Below, piece after piece: positions 1 to 10,338 of a DNA stretch of 64,000 nt. The DNA is from Pseudomonas alliivorans (GTDB lineage Bacteria; Pseudomonadota; Gammaproteobacteria; Pseudomonadales; Pseudomonadaceae): contig NZ_JAFFZW010000003.1 in NCBI RefSeq assembly GCF_017826695.1, positions 620,001 through 684,000 of the forward strand, read 5' to 3'. The notes under the pieces were generated by a model. That model was not told where the DNA came from. It did no database searches and saw nothing but the letters and a program-made list of their open reading frames with translations. The position numbers and the translations under genes were made by a program. The stretch's first letter is position 1. Each line of letters begins with the position of its first letter.

Positions 1-2
1 GA

Positions 3-371
3 GTGCTGTCACGAGCGCTCAAGGGCTTCGAGACAGCAGGCGCGTTCATTGTTGGTACGATCATAGTCACGGGTATCGCTAACTATCTTTTCATCGTCGG
101 GCCGACATTGTTAGACGTCGTGACCAGTACCTATGGCATCCTTCTGCTCGTTAAAATCCTGCTTTTTGGATGCATGATTGGGCTGGCAACCCTCAATCGT
201 TTTTACCTGAGCCCTTCACTCGAACGCTCTGTGGAGGCCGGTGAATATTCCCTGGCAGCAACTGCTTTGAGAAAAAGCGTAGTTATTGAGTCAACCTGTG
301 CGGTTGTCATCGTCTGCTTGGTGGCATGGCTAGGGACATTGAGTCCTTCAATCGATATGGCTCAAGGGTGA
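3..371 (+). CDS. copD: Copper resistance protein CopD, C-terminal part (cut by window start)
   Basis: The 122 visible residues form the end of an inner-membrane protein with about three hydrophobic segments (near residues 12-35, 42-65 and 95-115), as in the CopD domain at the C-terminus of the copper importer CopD. The reading frame runs into the left window edge, and CopD is normally around 300 residues, so the gene almost certainly starts outside the window. CopD works with periplasmic CopC in copper uptake. The neighbourhood (copRS, cus genes) supports the copper role. Identification rests on membrane pattern and context, not on a catalytic motif. Confidence 0.7.
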   Translation: MLSRALKGFETAGAFIVGTIIVTGIANYLFIVGPTLLDVVTSTYGILLLVKILLFGCMIGLATLNRFYLSPSLERSVEAGEYSLAATALRKSVVIESTCAVVIVCLVAWLGTLSPSIDMAQG

Positions 372-382
372 GCTAGCAGCTA

Positions 383-412
383 GATCTGAGCGAGCCCGAA
401 GCCGCTCAGATC
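383..412. terminator. Convergent bidirectional terminator hairpin
   Basis: A perfect 10-bp inverted repeat (GATCTGAGCG at 383-392, CGCTCAGATC at 403-412) lies between the stop codons of copD and the convergent DUF411 gene. It probably ends transcription from both sides. There is no long T tract, so its strength is uncertain. Confidence 0.6.
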
Positions 413-421
413 CGAGCCTAA

Positions 422-868
422 CTATCGGCTGACGGGGTAGTCAGCAACCACTTCTTGCGCTCCTGCCTTGGTAACCCCCAGGACTTGATAAGGTTGACGG
501 TTCTGGCCGTAGTCCATGCCGGGAGAACCTGCGGGCATACCTGGCACTGCGATTCCTGCGAGGTCGGAGCGACCACTCAGCTTCTTGATTTCATCAGCTG
601 GCACATGTCCCTCTACAAACTTGCCGTCGATAACACCCGTATGGCACGACGCTAGTCCCTGCGGCACTCCCAGGCTCTGCTTGATAGCACTCATATTACC
701 TTCGACGTGGTCTACCACCTTAAATCCGTTTGATTCAAGGTGCTTGACCCATTCCTTGCAGCAGCCGCAATTCGCGTCACGATGCACGTCAATTGTGAGC
801 GGCTCAGCGGCCTGTGCGATACCACACATCACCAACCCCATAGCGACCAAAAGCTTTCGTTTGGACAT
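422..868 (-). CDS. copG: DUF411 family periplasmic metal-binding protein (CopG-like)
   Basis: About 148 residues from the ATG at 868 (MSKRKLL...); an in-frame upstream start at 886 is possible. An N-terminal signal peptide ends near AQA. The mature protein has the DUF411 signature: a DANCGCCKEW cysteine cluster near the start, then SCHTGVIDGKFVEGHVPADEI and GIAVPGMPAGSPGM. DUF411/CopG proteins are periplasmic Cys/His metal-binding proteins of copper operons. The gene is divergent from copRS, and CopR-box-like sites lie in the shared upstream region, so copper-induced expression is likely. Confidence 0.8.
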   Translation of the reverse strand: MSKRKLLVAMGLVMCGIAQAAEPLTIDVHRDANCGCCKEWVKHLESNGFKVVDHVEGNMSAIKQSLGVPQGLASCHTGVIDGKFVEGHVPADEIKKLSGRSDLAGIAVPGMPAGSPGMDYGQNRQPYQVLGVTKAGAQEVVADYPVSR

Positions 869-965
869 CTCAATGCACCTCATCACGTTTTAGTACGGTC
901 ACTCTGTATGCCTTTGGCATCCGCACCCTCTGGCAGGTAGGTTAAGCGCAAAAAATCAGATCGCG

Positions 966-981
966 ATTACATTTTTGTAAG
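966..981. promoter_or_regulatory. Putative CopR operator (cop box) 1
   Basis: ATTACATTTTTGTAAG. Its reverse complement, CTTACA-N5-GTAAT, differs by one base from the Pseudomonas CopR consensus CTGACA-N5-GTAAT. It sits about 100 bp upstream of the DUF411 gene and 145 bp upstream of copR, in the divergent promoter region. Confidence 0.6.
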
Positions 982-1051
982 CCGCCCGCTAGCCGCTGTC
1001 ACCGTAAGCCGGCCTATCGTAACTGGGAGGTATGTGTTGGCTGTTGAGCCA

Positions 1052-1067
1052 ATTACATTTACGTAAG
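1052..1067. promoter_or_regulatory. Putative CopR operator (cop box) 2
   Basis: ATTACATTTACGTAAG, a second copy of the same motif in the same orientation, 86 bp from the first and about 60 bp before the copR start. Its reverse complement fits CTTACR-N5-GTAAT. This placement suits autoregulation of copRS. Confidence 0.6.
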
Positions 1068-1126
1068 CTTGCGCACAGTTGCCAGATTGGTAGCACACTA
1101 GAACACCGTAGAACCGGAGCCCGTTG

Positions 1127-1810
1127 ATGAAACTCTTGGTCGCAGAAGATGAACCTAAAATCGGCATGTACTTACAGCAGGGCCTCGTGGAGGCAGGCTT
1201 CAGTGTCGACCGAGTCATGACGGGGACAGAGGCGCTACATCAAGCGCTGAGCGAGACCTACGATCTCCTGATTCTGGACGTGATGATGCCGGGCGTCGAT
1301 GGCTGGGAAGTCATTCGGGGTGTACGTGCATCCGGTAGCCCAGTCCCCGTGCTCTTCCTAACGGCCAGGGATGGAGTCGATGATCGGGTCAAAGGGTTAG
1401 AGTTGGGCGCGGACGACTATCTCGTTAAACCCTTCGCATTTTCCGAACTACTAGCCCGCGTCAGAAGCTTGCTTCGCCGTGGCTCCGCCGTACCCAACCA
1501 GACATCTATCAGGATCGGAGATCTGGAAGTCGACCTGCTAAAGCGCCGGGCCTCACGCTCAGGTCGTCGCATTGACCTTACCGCGAAGGAATTCTCGCTT
1601 TTGGAACTCCTTATGCGCCGTAGAGGGGAGGTCTTGCCGAAATCACTGATCGCATCGCAGGTCTGGGATATGAACTTCGACAGTGATACCAATGTAATCG
1701 AAGTCGCGATTCGCCGCCTCAGGGCCAAAATCGACGATGATTTCGACACCAAGCTGATTCAGACCACGAGGGGAATGGGCTACATGCTAGACGCTCCAGA
1801 CTCCGAATGA
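1127..1810 (+). CDS. copR: Copper-responsive OmpR-family response regulator CopR
   Basis: 227 residues. The ATG at 1127 is chosen over the TTG at 1124 because GGAG (1116-1119) lies 7 nt before it. The receiver domain (1-115) has the acidic pair at D8/E9, phospho-acceptor D51 in LILDVMMPG and K in DYLVKPF. A winged-helix DNA-binding domain follows (about 128-222: [33 protein letters not shown]). Paired with the overlapping sensor gene, it is the heavy-metal regulator CopR/CusR. It would activate the copper genes through the sites at 966-981 and 1052-1067. Confidence 0.9.
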   Translation: MKLLVAEDEPKIGMYLQQGLVEAGFSVDRVMTGTEALHQALSETYDLLILDVMMPGVDGWEVIRGVRASGSPVPVLFLTARDGVDDRVKGLELGADDYLVKPFAFSELLARVRSLLRRGSAVPNQTSIRIGDLEVDLLKRRASRSGRRIDLTAKEFSLLELLMRRRGEVLPKSLIASQVWDMNFDSDTNVIEVAIRRLRAKIDDDFDTKLIQTTRGMGYMLDAPDSE

Positions 1811-3195
1811 AGCGAGCATCTCTTACACGTCGTTTGAGCATGATGTTCGTCTGTGCTGTGGTTGCCGTGCTGGTTGTAGCTGGCTTTACCTTCGATGCGT
1901 TCAGTCGTCATCACTTCAAAGGCCTCGACCGTCAACTCATGCTCGAAAAGCTCGAATCCATTCGGCAAATCATGGATGGCGAAGCTGGCTCCGTAGACTC
2001 TTCAGAGGTGGTGCTACAGCTGCAAGCATTATTAGGCGCCCATCAGGAGCTTTCAGCATCGATTGTCACTGAAAGCGGGAGGACAATCTTCGCTACTTCC
2101 AACGGAGCTGCACAACCTCCCTTCAGCGCTCAAGAGGCTGGGCAGGATATGCTCGAGTGGACGGCTGGCGGCCATATGTACCGAGGCATGAAAGCCCAGG
2201 TTCGATTGGTGAGTGAGGCTGAGCCACTGACCGCATGGTTGAGCTTGGACATCACCAGTCATATGCATTTCGTCGAAACCTTGCGCTGGTGGTTGGTAAT
2301 CGGGCTGGCTATCAGCGCTTTGGTCAGCGCGGCTTTAGGATGGCTGGTGGCGCGTAGTGGGCTTAAGCCGGTCGCGCAAGTCACACAGGTCGCAGCTTCG
2401 ATGTCAGTCGGATCGCTAAAAGAGCGCATCCCGCTGGAATCAGTGCCCCGCGAACTTGAGCTTCTCGTATCTTCGTTCAATGCCATGCTAGGTCGCCTTG
2501 AGGATTCATTTGTCAGGCTATCCAATTTTTCAGCTGATATCGCGCATGAATTACGGACTCCTATCAGCAATCTGCGCACACACACTGAGGTCATTCTCAC
2601 GAAGAAACGTGCGCCAGAGGATTACGAGGAGAACCTATATTCCAATCTGGAAGATCTCAACCGGCTTTCCGGGATTATTGATGGCATGCTGTTCTTGGCA
2701 AAGTCGGACAACGGCTTGGTTCTACCCGCCAAAGAGAAAATTGAGTTGCGTTCCGTCGTTGAGAAACTCTTCGAGTATTACCAGTTGCTGGCTGATGATA
2801 CTCGAGTAAAGCTGCAGGTCTCCGGACACGGCACGGTCTACGGTGACGGGACTATGTTGGATAGGATGATCTCTAATTTACTGTCAAATGCGCTCAGGTA
2901 TACGCCACCTGACTGCACGATCTCTGTAAAAATCGAGTCGCTGGGGAGCATGATCAGCCTGTCAGTGACGAACCCTGGAGAGGAGATAGCTGCAGAGCAT
3001 CTGCCGCGCCTGTTTGACCGCTTTTTCAGAGTCGATCCTGCACGGAGAGAGGGCGCTACGAGCAATGCTGGATTAGGTTTGGCAATCGTCAAATCGTTGG
3101 TTGAGGCCCATGACGGCACCGTCGGATGCGTCTCCAGCGACGGTCATACGGCTTTTGTGATCCGTTTACCCGCGTGGCGTGCTGGCTCTGAGTGA
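1807..3195 (+). CDS. copS: Heavy-metal sensor histidine kinase CopS
   Basis: 462 residues, start overlapping the copR stop by 4 nt. It has an N-terminal membrane segment (about 12-30), a periplasmic sensing domain, a second membrane segment (about 158-182) and a HAMP domain. A HisKA domain follows with H in [15 protein letters not shown], then a HATPase domain with the N box ([12 protein letters not shown]) and G box ([12 protein letters not shown]). This is the CusS/CopS type of inner-membrane copper/silver sensor kinase, which phosphorylates CopR. It is a complete copy. Confidence 0.9.
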   Translation: MKRASLTRRLSMMFVCAVVAVLVVAGFTFDAFSRHHFKGLDRQLMLEKLESIRQIMDGEAGSVDSSEVVLQLQALLGAHQELSASIVTESGRTIFATSNGAAQPPFSAQEAGQDMLEWTAGGHMYRGMKAQVRLVSEAEPLTAWLSLDITSHMHFVETLRWWLVIGLAISALVSAALGWLVARSGLKPVAQVTQVAASMSVGSLKERIPLESVPRELELLVSSFNAMLGRLEDSFVRLSNFSADIAHELRTPISNLRTHTEVILTKKRAPEDYEENLYSNLEDLNRLSGIIDGMLFLAKSDNGLVLPAKEKIELRSVVEKLFEYYQLLADDTRVKLQVSGHGTVYGDGTMLDRMISNLLSNALRYTPPDCTISVKIESLGSMISLSVTNPGEEIAAEHLPRLFDRFFRVDPARREGATSNAGLGLAIVKSLVEAHDGTVGCVSSDGHTAFVIRLPAWRAGSE

Positions 3196-3379
3196 GCTTT
3201 CGGCTAAGGCGCCGTGCGGGTGAATGAGTTCATCACCATCATTGATTTATTCTTGATCTTCTAATCGTAATGTTGGCTTAACCCGTTTCGGGTGCAATAG
3301 ATCTCGAGATGCTTTGAAGTCAGGTCGATGCTGGTATGTTCAATTGTACGAGCCACTTTCAGCAACTACACTCCAACGC

Positions 3380-3721
3380 ATGAAACGCTACCTGCGGTTT
3401 TGCATTATCTTCATGATTAGCTTGGCGCTTCCCCTCAGTGGGATGGCGGGCGTTCAGGCACCCACAGAGCCTTGCCCTATGAAAGCGATGGGCATGGCGA
3501 TGATGGACGACATGGGAATGGACTGCTGTAACGATATGAAAAGCCCTACCGAGCACGGTAACCCTTGCAAGCCAGGCCAGGAATGCAAGACAGGTGGCAT
3601 GTTGCAAGTGTCGTTCTTCAAGCCCCCCGTAAATCTGTTTAGTCCTGTAGTGCTTTCCTTTTCCAGCGATACCCTGCCTGTACAGACCCCGTCAGGGGTG
3701 TGGCGACCGCCACGCATTTGA
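3380..3721 (+). CDS. Small Met/Cys-rich exported protein at the head of the cus operon
   Basis: 113 residues from the ATG at 3380; a TTG at 3314 would add 22 residues before the signal peptide. A signal peptide (hydrophobic core IIFMISLALPLSGMAG) is followed by a Met/Cys-rich patch with PMKAMGMAMMDDMGMDCC and two later Cys residues, suitable for Cu(I)/Ag(I) binding. It lies directly before cusC in the same direction. I do not recognise a named family. A role as a periplasmic copper-binding accessory protein is inferred from composition and position. The ribosome-binding site is weak. Confidence 0.65.
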   Translation: MKRYLRFCIIFMISLALPLSGMAGVQAPTEPCPMKAMGMAMMDDMGMDCCNDMKSPTEHGNPCKPGQECKTGGMLQVSFFKPPVNLFSPVVLSFSSDTLPVQTPSGVWRPPRI

Positions 3722-3820
3722 TTCCTGTCCCGCATTGAGCCTCATTCCGCATAAGCGGGATGGACTGGCTGTGCGCATGTCTTTTGACGCGTGCAGTGGA
3801 TGATCACAGGAATCGTAAAC

Positions 3821-5077
3821 ATGAACTCCAAGTGCAATCGCATAGGCTGGTCTCTCGTGACTGGCTTGGCGGCGGGCGTGCTGGCATTGCCGGGTTTCGC
3901 TGCCGGCTTGACGCTCGATGAGGCGTTGCGGCTGGCCGAGAGCAATGCGCCGTCACTAGCCGCACAAGACGCGAAAATTCAGGCTGCCAGCAGTGCAGCC
4001 ATCCCCATTGGTGAATTACCTGATCCCAAGTTATTGGTGGGTGTGCAGAACTACCCCATTGGCGGCCCGGATCGCTGGAGCATCGACCAGGACTTCATGA
4101 CCATGCAAATGGTCGGGGTCAGGCAGGAGATGCCCAATAGCGACAAGCGCAAAGCGCGCATCGAGGTCGCCGATGCTGCTGTTGATCGCGCTGTTGCGGA
4201 GCGTAGAGTCGAACGTCTGAAGGTACGCCAGTCCACGGCATTGGCCTGGATCAGTAGCTATGCAGTTGAGCGTAAAGATGCGCTGTTCCAGGACTTCTAC
4301 AAAGAAAACCGATTATTGACCGATGCCGTCCGAGCCCAAATCGCCGGGGGCCGCGCTCAGCCCGCCGATGCGGTGACACCCAAGCAGGAAGCAGCTCAAC
4401 TGGCAGAGCAACAGGACGATCTGATTCTCCAGAGAGCACAGGCCCGAGCGGCCCTCAAACGCTGGATTGGCTCCGCCGCCAACGACAAGCCTGTGGGCAG
4501 CTTGCCTGAATGGGCAGTCGACACCTCAAGTTACTCCCATAAACTGCAACACCATCCCGAGTTGGCAGCGTATGCGCCGATGACCCGCGAAGCGCAAGCC
4601 AAGGTTCGTGAAGCCGTGTCGGAGAAACAGTCAGACTGGAGCTGGGAACTGGATTACCAGCGCCGTGGCCGTGAGTTCGGCGATATGGTCAGCGTGCAAT
4701 TTTCTTGGGATCTGCCGCTGTTTCCTGACTCTCGCCAGAACCCAAAAATCGCAGCCAAACAGGCGGAACTCAGTCAGCTTGAGGCCGAGCGCGAAGCCCT
4801 GTCACGCGAGCATACCCAGCAACTGGAAAACGAACTGGCTGACTATGAGCGCCTGAATCGTGCGGTACGCCGTAACCAGGAAAGCCTGTTGCCGCTGGCT
4901 AAGGAAAAGGTCGAACTCAGCATGGCCAGTTATCGCTCGGGCAAAGGCGATTTAAACGCCGTTGTTGCCGCCCGACGTGAACTCATCGAGGCCCGCCTCA
5001 AACAGATCGACGTGGAGGAGCAGCGAGCGCTGACCAGTGCGCGTTTGTATTTTGCTTATGGGGAGTTCAGCCAATGA
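3821..5077 (+). CDS. cusC: TolC-family outer-membrane efflux protein (CusC/CzcC type)
   Basis: About 418 residues from the ATG at 3821, preceded by AGGA at 3808-3811; the longer frame from 3791 lacks a good start. A signal peptide ends near GFAAG, followed by the outer-membrane efflux repeat beginning LTLDEALRLAESNAPSLAAQ and a second repeat with long alpha-helical segments. It is the outer-membrane duct of a tripartite RND metal exporter and overlaps cusB by 4 nt. CusC/CzcC naming rests on the neighbours. Confidence 0.85.
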   Translation: MNSKCNRIGWSLVTGLAAGVLALPGFAAGLTLDEALRLAESNAPSLAAQDAKIQAASSAAIPIGELPDPKLLVGVQNYPIGGPDRWSIDQDFMTMQMVGVRQEMPNSDKRKARIEVADAAVDRAVAERRVERLKVRQSTALAWISSYAVERKDALFQDFYKENRLLTDAVRAQIAGGRAQPADAVTPKQEAAQLAEQQDDLILQRAQARAALKRWIGSAANDKPVGSLPEWAVDTSSYSHKLQHHPELAAYAPMTREAQAKVREAVSEKQSDWSWELDYQRRGREFGDMVSVQFSWDLPLFPDSRQNPKIAAKQAELSQLEAEREALSREHTQQLENELADYERLNRAVRRNQESLLPLAKEKVELSMASYRSGKGDLNAVVAARRELIEARLKQIDVEEQRALTSARLYFAYGEFSQ

Positions 5078-6558
5078 TCCTTAAAAAAGGGAACGGGGCA
5101 TTGCTGGTAGGCATCTCGCTGGCATTGGGTGTTGCCGGTGGTTTTTGGTTGGCGCATCAGCGCATGAGTGGACTACCAAATACCACACAGGAGCAGAGCC
5201 TAAATTCACCGGGCGAACGCAAAGCACTGTATTGGTACGACCCCATGTACCCGCAGCAAAAGTTCGACAAGCCAGGTAAATCACCCTTCATGGATATGCA
5301 ACTGGTTCCTCAGTACGCCGGTGGCCCAGGGGATCGGGCGACCGTTAGTATCGATCCGAGTCTGACCCAGAATCTCGGCCTGCGTTTTGCAACAGTCACC
5401 CGTGGAATCTTTGACTCCAGCCTTGATGTGACGGGTGTCTTGGGATTCAACGAACGTGATGTCGCTGTAATTCAGGCGCGCACCACGGGCTTTGTGGAGC
5501 GGGTTTATGCCCACGCTCCCGGTGATGTGCTCAAAGCCAACGCGGCGTTGGCGGATATCCTGGTGCCTGAATGGGTGGCTGCCCAGACAGAATTTCTAGC
5601 ATTGAAGCGCAGCGGGGATGCTGACCTGTTGGCTGCGGCCCGCGAGCGACTGCGGCTCACAGGGATGCCGGCAGCACTGATTACTCAGTTAGAGCGTGGC
5701 GGTAAGGTTCAGCCCTACCTGACGCTTACCAGCCCCATTGCCGGTGTATTGCAAGAGCTGAACGTACGAACGGGTATGACCGTGGCGACTGGCGACACGC
5801 TGGCACGCGTCAATGGCTTGAGCAGTGTCTGGCTTGCCGTGGCCGTTCCAGAATCGGATGCCGGATCGATCACCGAGGGGCAGGTAGTCGAAGTGCATCT
5901 ACTAGCCTTCCCAGGTGCAACACTCAGTGGCAAAGTCAGCGCGGTGTTGCCCGAGACCAACCAGGACAGCCGGACTCTTCGCGTGCGAGTGGAGCTCCCC
6001 AATCCCGACGGACGCCTCAGACCGGGTTTGACGGCGCAGGTACGCCTGACTCACTCGACCGGGCAAAGCGTGTTGTGGGTGCCGAGCGAGGCCGTCATCC
6101 GCACTGGCCGACGTGCCTTGGTGATGCTCGCCGAAGGCGCGGGCCGCTACCGTCCAGTGGAGGTGCATCTCGGGCAGGAAAGTGATGGCAAGACGGCGAT
6201 AGTGAAAGGTCTGGAAGAAGGCCAGAAGGTTGTTACGTCTGGCCAGTTCCTGCTCGACTCGGAGGCCAGTCTCAAGGGAATCGTTGCAAGCTCGGAGGAA
6301 GAGTCACTGCCCAGCGCAGCAACCTCCAGTTTTCATGAGGCGGATGGGCAGATCGTTGAGATCAACGACAAAGAAGTCACACTCGCCCATGGCCCCTTCA
6401 AGACGCTGGGCATGCCTGGCATGACGATGACTTTCCCACTCGCGAACCCGGCCCTGATGCAGGGCCTCAAAACGGGTGACAAGGTTCGGGTCGCGGTGAG
6501 CCAGACTGACGATGGCTTGCGTGTTGAGCGCCTGGATAAATCGGGAGGCCAGCCATGA
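5074..6558 (+). CDS. cusB: CusB periplasmic adaptor with a fused C-terminal CusF-like domain
   Basis: 494 residues. It has an N-terminal membrane anchor, then a heavy-metal-binding segment ([23 protein letters not shown], about 50-72), an HlyD-type barrel-sandwich/beta-barrel adaptor core (about 85-405), and at the C-terminus a CusF-like OB fold (about 425-490) containing [16 protein letters not shown]. The Met/Trp-type CusF site is represented by the GMPGMTM stretch. The protein links CusA to CusC, and the fused domain may hand copper to the pump. The start overlaps the cusC stop, and the stop overlaps the cusA start by 4 nt. Confidence 0.88.
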   Translation: MILKKGNGALLVGISLALGVAGGFWLAHQRMSGLPNTTQEQSLNSPGERKALYWYDPMYPQQKFDKPGKSPFMDMQLVPQYAGGPGDRATVSIDPSLTQNLGLRFATVTRGIFDSSLDVTGVLGFNERDVAVIQARTTGFVERVYAHAPGDVLKANAALADILVPEWVAAQTEFLALKRSGDADLLAAARERLRLTGMPAALITQLERGGKVQPYLTLTSPIAGVLQELNVRTGMTVATGDTLARVNGLSSVWLAVAVPESDAGSITEGQVVEVHLLAFPGATLSGKVSAVLPETNQDSRTLRVRVELPNPDGRLRPGLTAQVRLTHSTGQSVLWVPSEAVIRTGRRALVMLAEGAGRYRPVEVHLGQESDGKTAIVKGLEEGQKVVTSGQFLLDSEASLKGIVASSEEESLPSAATSSFHEADGQIVEINDKEVTLAHGPFKTLGMPGMTMTFPLANPALMQGLKTGDKVRVAVSQTDDGLRVERLDKSGGQP

Positions 6559-9500
6559 TTGCTGCCCTCATTCGTTGGTCGGTGGCCAACCGATTCCTGG
6601 TACTACTGGCGACACTGTTCGTCACGGCTTGGGGTATTTGGTCGGTGCAGAGCACGCCCATCGATGCGCTGCCGGATCTCTCCGATGTGCAGGTAATCAT
6701 CCGGACACCTTACGCAGGCCAGGCACCGCAGATTGTCGAAAATCAGGTGACCTATCCGTTGGCGACCACCATGCTCTCGGTGCCAGGCGCAAAGACCGTC
6801 CGTGGTTATTCCTTCTTCGGTGACAGCTTCGTCTACGTGCTGTTCGAGGACGGGACTGACCTGTACTGGGCCCGGTCACGAGTGTTGGAGTATCTGAGCC
6901 AGATACAAGGTCGGTTGCCAGCCAGCGCCAAACCCGCGTTGGGGCCGGACGCGACGGGCGTGGGTTGGATCTATCAGTACGCACTGGTGGATCGCAGCGG
7001 CGGACACGATCTGGCACAGCTTCGCGCGCTTCAGGATTGGTTTCTAAAGTTTGAACTCAAAACCCTGCCGAACGTTGCGGAGGTGGCCACTGTGGGAGGT
7101 ATGGTCAAGCAGTACCAGGTGCAGCTTGACCCGCTCAAACTGGCCAGCCTCGGTATCACTCAAGCTGAGGTAACCGAGGCCATCGGCAAGGCCAATCAGG
7201 AAACCGGTGGTGCCGTGCTGGAGATGGCTGAGACCGAGTTCATTGTGCGGGCCTCAGGCTACCTAAAAACACTCAATGACTTTCGTGCTATCCCTTTGAA
7301 GCTCGGTGCAGGAGGTGTACCGGTGAGTCTTGGCGATGTCGCCACGATCCAGTTGGGGCCGGAAATGCGGCGTGGCATTACCGAACTCGATGGCGAAGGC
7401 GAGACCGTCGGCGGCGTGGTGATTTTGCGCAGCGGCAAGAATGCTCGCGAGACCATTGCGGCGGTCAAGACGAAGCTCGACGAACTGAAAAGCAGTTTGC
7501 CGGCTGGAGTAGAAATCGTCACAACGTATGACCGCAGCAAACTGATCGACCGTGCTGTGGAAAACCTCAGTCAGAAGCTCATCGAAGAGTTCATCGTTGT
7601 CGCATTGGTCTGTGGGATATTCCTGTGGCACTTGCGCTCATCGCTGGTGGCGATCATCTCCCTGCCGGTGGGTGTGCTGATTGCCTTCATCGTAATGCGT
7701 TACCAAGGGATCAACGCCAACATCATGTCCTTGGGTGGGATTGCCATCGCCATCGGCGCCATGGTCGATGCCGCCGTGGTGATGATCGAGAACGCCCATA
7801 AAAAGATCGAGGCCTGGCATGCGGCCAATCCTGGGGAGGAACTGAAGGGCGAGCGGCATTGGCACGTGATGACCGAAGCAGCGGCAGAGGTAGGCCCTGC
7901 GCTATTCTTCTGTCTGCTGATCATCACCCTGTCTTTCATTCCGGTGTTCACCCTGGAAGCGCAAGAGGGACGGTTGTTCGGCCCGTTGGCTTTCACCAAA
8001 ACCTACGCCATGGCCGCAGCGGCGGGATTGTCAGTGACCCTGGTGCCAGTGCTGATGGGCTATTGGATTCGGGGGCGAATCCCCACTGAACAACAGAACC
8101 CGTTGAACCGGTGGTTGATTCGGATATATCAGCCTGCCCTAGACGCAGTCTTGCGTCGACCAAGGATCACGCTGCTTATTGCGTTGTTGGTATTTGTCAG
8201 CGCGCTATGGCCGATGTCGCGCTTGGGCGGCGAGTTTCTCCCCCCGTTGGACGAGGGCGATCTGCTCTATATGCCTTCAGCTCTGCCGGGATTGTCGGCG
8301 CAGAAAGCGGCGCAGTTGCTGCAACAAACCGACCGCCTAATTAAGACTGTTCCAGAGATCGAACACGTCTTTGGTAAAGCAGGACGTGCTGAAACTGCCA
8401 CCGACCCGGCACCGCTGGAAATGTTTGAAACCACCATTCAGTTCAAACCGCATGAGCAATGGCGTGCAGGCATGACGCAGGAAAAATTGGTGGAGGAACT
8501 GGATCGAGTGGTACGAGTACCTGGCCTTACAAATATATGGATACCACCGATTTGCAACCGTATCGACATGCTGGCCACTGGGATCAAAAGTCCCATCGGA
8601 GTGAAAGTTGCTGGCACCAACCTGACGGACATCGATGCCGCTACTCAGGCCGTCGAGCGCGTTGCCAAAGGCGTGCCCGGTGTCAGTTCGGCCTTAGCTG
8701 AGCGACTAACCGGTGGCCGTTATATCGATGTGAATATCGACCGTAAAGCCGCAGCCCGGTACGGACTGAATATCGCCGATGTGCAGTCCATTGTGGCCGG
8801 TGCTATCGGCGGTGAAAACGTCGGGGAGACTATTGAAGGGCTCGCACGCTTCCCGATCAACGTGCGTTATCCAAGGGAGTGGCGTGATTCGGTCGGTGCC
8901 CTGGAGCAATTACCGATCTATACCCCGTTGGGTAGCCAGATTACGCTCGGCACGGTCGCGAAGGTCAAGGTCACGGATGGCCCACCAATGCTTAAGAGCG
9001 AGAACGCAAGGCCCTCAGGCTGGGTGTACATCGATGTGCGTGGACGGGACATTGCCTCGGTTGTTGCTGATTTGCGTCGAGCGGTAGATGAACAGGTCAA
9101 GTTGCAGCCTGGCATGAGCCTGAACTACTCGGGACAGTTTGAGTTTCTGGAACGCGCTAACGCACGCCTCAAACTGGTGGTGCCTGCCACGCTGTTGATC
9201 ATCTTCGTGCTGCTCTACCTGACTTTTGCCCGATTCGATGAGGCAATGCTGATCATGGCCACTCTGCCATTCGCACTGACTGGCGGGGCATGGTTCCTCT
9301 ATCTGTTGGGGTTCAACCTGTCGGTTGCAACCGGGGTCGGCTTTATCGCACTGGCCGGTGTTTCTGCCGAATTTGGCGTGATCATGCTGCTCTACCTGAA
9401 GAACGCCTGGGCCGAACGTGAAGACCTCGGCGACAACACTGAACGTGGGCTGGTTGCGGCCATTCGCGAAGGCGCTGTGCAGCGCGTTCGACCCAAGGCC

Positions 9501-9713
9501 ATGACCGTTGCCGTGATCATTGCCGGCCTTTTACCCATCTTGTTGGGCAGCGGTACTGGTAGCGAAGTGATGAGCCGCATTGCCGCGCCTATGGTCGGCG
9601 GTATGGTCACGGCACCTTTGCTTTCCCTGTTTGTCATTCCGGCAGCCTATCGTCTGATGCGTCGTCGGCACCTCTCAGTTGCACCCATCAAGCCTCAAGG
9701 AAAAGTCGTATGA
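6555..9713 (+). CDS. cusA: Heavy-metal RND efflux pump CusA
   Basis: 1052 residues, full length for the HME-RND family, with about twelve membrane helices and two large periplasmic loops. The proton-relay helix is seen as [22 protein letters not shown]. Cu/Ag-type features include [21 protein letters not shown] and [18 protein letters not shown], matching E. coli CusA closely and giving the methionines of the Cu(I) pathway. A visible difference is PICNRIDML where E. coli CusA has PIRNRIDML. It exports Cu(I)/Ag(I) from the periplasm and cytoplasm through CusC. Confidence 0.93.
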   Translation: MIAALIRWSVANRFLVLLATLFVTAWGIWSVQSTPIDALPDLSDVQVIIRTPYAGQAPQIVENQVTYPLATTMLSVPGAKTVRGYSFFGDSFVYVLFEDGTDLYWARSRVLEYLSQIQGRLPASAKPALGPDATGVGWIYQYALVDRSGGHDLAQLRALQDWFLKFELKTLPNVAEVATVGGMVKQYQVQLDPLKLASLGITQAEVTEAIGKANQETGGAVLEMAETEFIVRASGYLKTLNDFRAIPLKLGAGGVPVSLGDVATIQLGPEMRRGITELDGEGETVGGVVILRSGKNARETIAAVKTKLDELKSSLPAGVEIVTTYDRSKLIDRAVENLSQKLIEEFIVVALVCGIFLWHLRSSLVAIISLPVGVLIAFIVMRYQGINANIMSLGGIAIAIGAMVDAAVVMIENAHKKIEAWHAANPGEELKGERHWHVMTEAAAEVGPALFFCLLIITLSFIPVFTLEAQEGRLFGPLAFTKTYAMAAAAGLSVTLVPVLMGYWIRGRIPTEQQNPLNRWLIRIYQPALDAVLRRPRITLLIALLVFVSALWPMSRLGGEFLPPLDEGDLLYMPSALPGLSAQKAAQLLQQTDRLIKTVPEIEHVFGKAGRAETATDPAPLEMFETTIQFKPHEQWRAGMTQEKLVEELDRVVRVPGLTNIWIPPICNRIDMLATGIKSPIGVKVAGTNLTDIDAATQAVERVAKGVPGVSSALAERLTGGRYIDVNIDRKAAARYGLNIADVQSIVAGAIGGENVGETIEGLARFPINVRYPREWRDSVGALEQLPIYTPLGSQITLGTVAKVKVTDGPPMLKSENARPSGWVYIDVRGRDIASVVADLRRAVDEQVKLQPGMSLNYSGQFEFLERANARLKLVVPATLLIIFVLLYLTFARFDEAMLIMATLPFALTGGAWFLYLLGFNLSVATGVGFIALAGVSAEFGVIMLLYLKNAWAEREDLGDNTERGLVAAIREGAVQRVRPKAMTVAVIIAGLLPILLGSGTGSEVMSRIAAPMVGGMVTAPLLSLFVIPAAYRLMRRRHLSVAPIKPQGKVV

Positions 9714-10060
9714 AACTGACCATGATTGCGGTTGCAAGCACCGTATTTGCGCTTTCACTTTCTGTCCATGCGGAGGACATGCCAGGCATGAAAATGGACG
9801 GCACGGCGGGCATGGAAATGAAGCAGAATGCAAGACAGGCTCAAGTTGCCAATGCCGAGGGAACGATCAAGGCTATAGATACTACGAAGCATACGGTGAC
9901 CCTCTCCCATGGAGCTGTTCCAGCCGTGCAATGGCCGCCGATGACCATGGCCTTTTCCGTAACGGAGGATCAGATGAAAGGGCTGGCGGTTGGTGACCGG
10001 GTATCGTTCTTCTTTAAGCTGGTGGATGGCAAAGCCGCAATTGTTTCCATTAATAAATAG
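9710..10060 (+). CDS. cusF: CusF-like periplasmic copper chaperone
   Basis: 116 residues with a signal peptide ending near SVHA, a Met-rich linker ([16 protein letters not shown]) and a CusF OB fold with [23 protein letters not shown] and the two M residues of that stretch are the expected Cu(I)/Ag(I) ligands. It overlaps the cusA stop by 4 nt and ends the operon. A second CusF-like domain is fused to CusB upstream. Confidence 0.9.
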   Translation: MKLTMIAVASTVFALSLSVHAEDMPGMKMDGTAGMEMKQNARQAQVANAEGTIKAIDTTKHTVTLSHGAVPAVQWPPMTMAFSVTEDQMKGLAVGDRVSFFFKLVDGKAAIVSINK

Positions 10061-10076
10061 GGCCGTATTGATGAGA

Positions 10077-10101
10077 ATGATCGGCACTCCGTGCCGGTCA
10101 T
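10077..10101 (+). terminator. Hairpin after the cus operon
   Basis: An 11-bp inverted repeat (ATGATCGGCAC / GTGCCGGTCAT, one G-T pair, loop TCC) lies 17 nt after the cusF stop. No T tract follows, so it may be a weak or Rho-assisted terminator. Confidence 0.5.
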
Positions 10102-10221
10102 GCCTTGAACCTTATGATCGTGGCGGGTTGTTCCGTTTTGACCAAAGCGAGTCGCATCCTCTGCACATTATTCGCAGGACTTCAGCTTACCGCATGGCAC
10201 CGGGAACCATCGAAGCAAGCA

Positions 10222-10326
10222 GAGCGCGCAGGCGGCAGCCGAAGGCGTGAGGATGGAAGCCCAACGGGCCAAGACAGCGGGCACCGTTGGCTTGGTTTAC
10301 GACAGCCGCCCCAGCTGGGCACGCCC
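10222..10326 (+). repeat. Dispersed repeat, copy A
   Basis: The core GGATGGAAGCCC is followed by GGGCC, then CGACAGCC and GGGCACGC. It matches copy B (12546-12630) with short indels. The region 10061-10338 otherwise holds no convincing gene. Confidence 0.65.
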
Positions 10327-10338
10327 CGAAACGAACTC

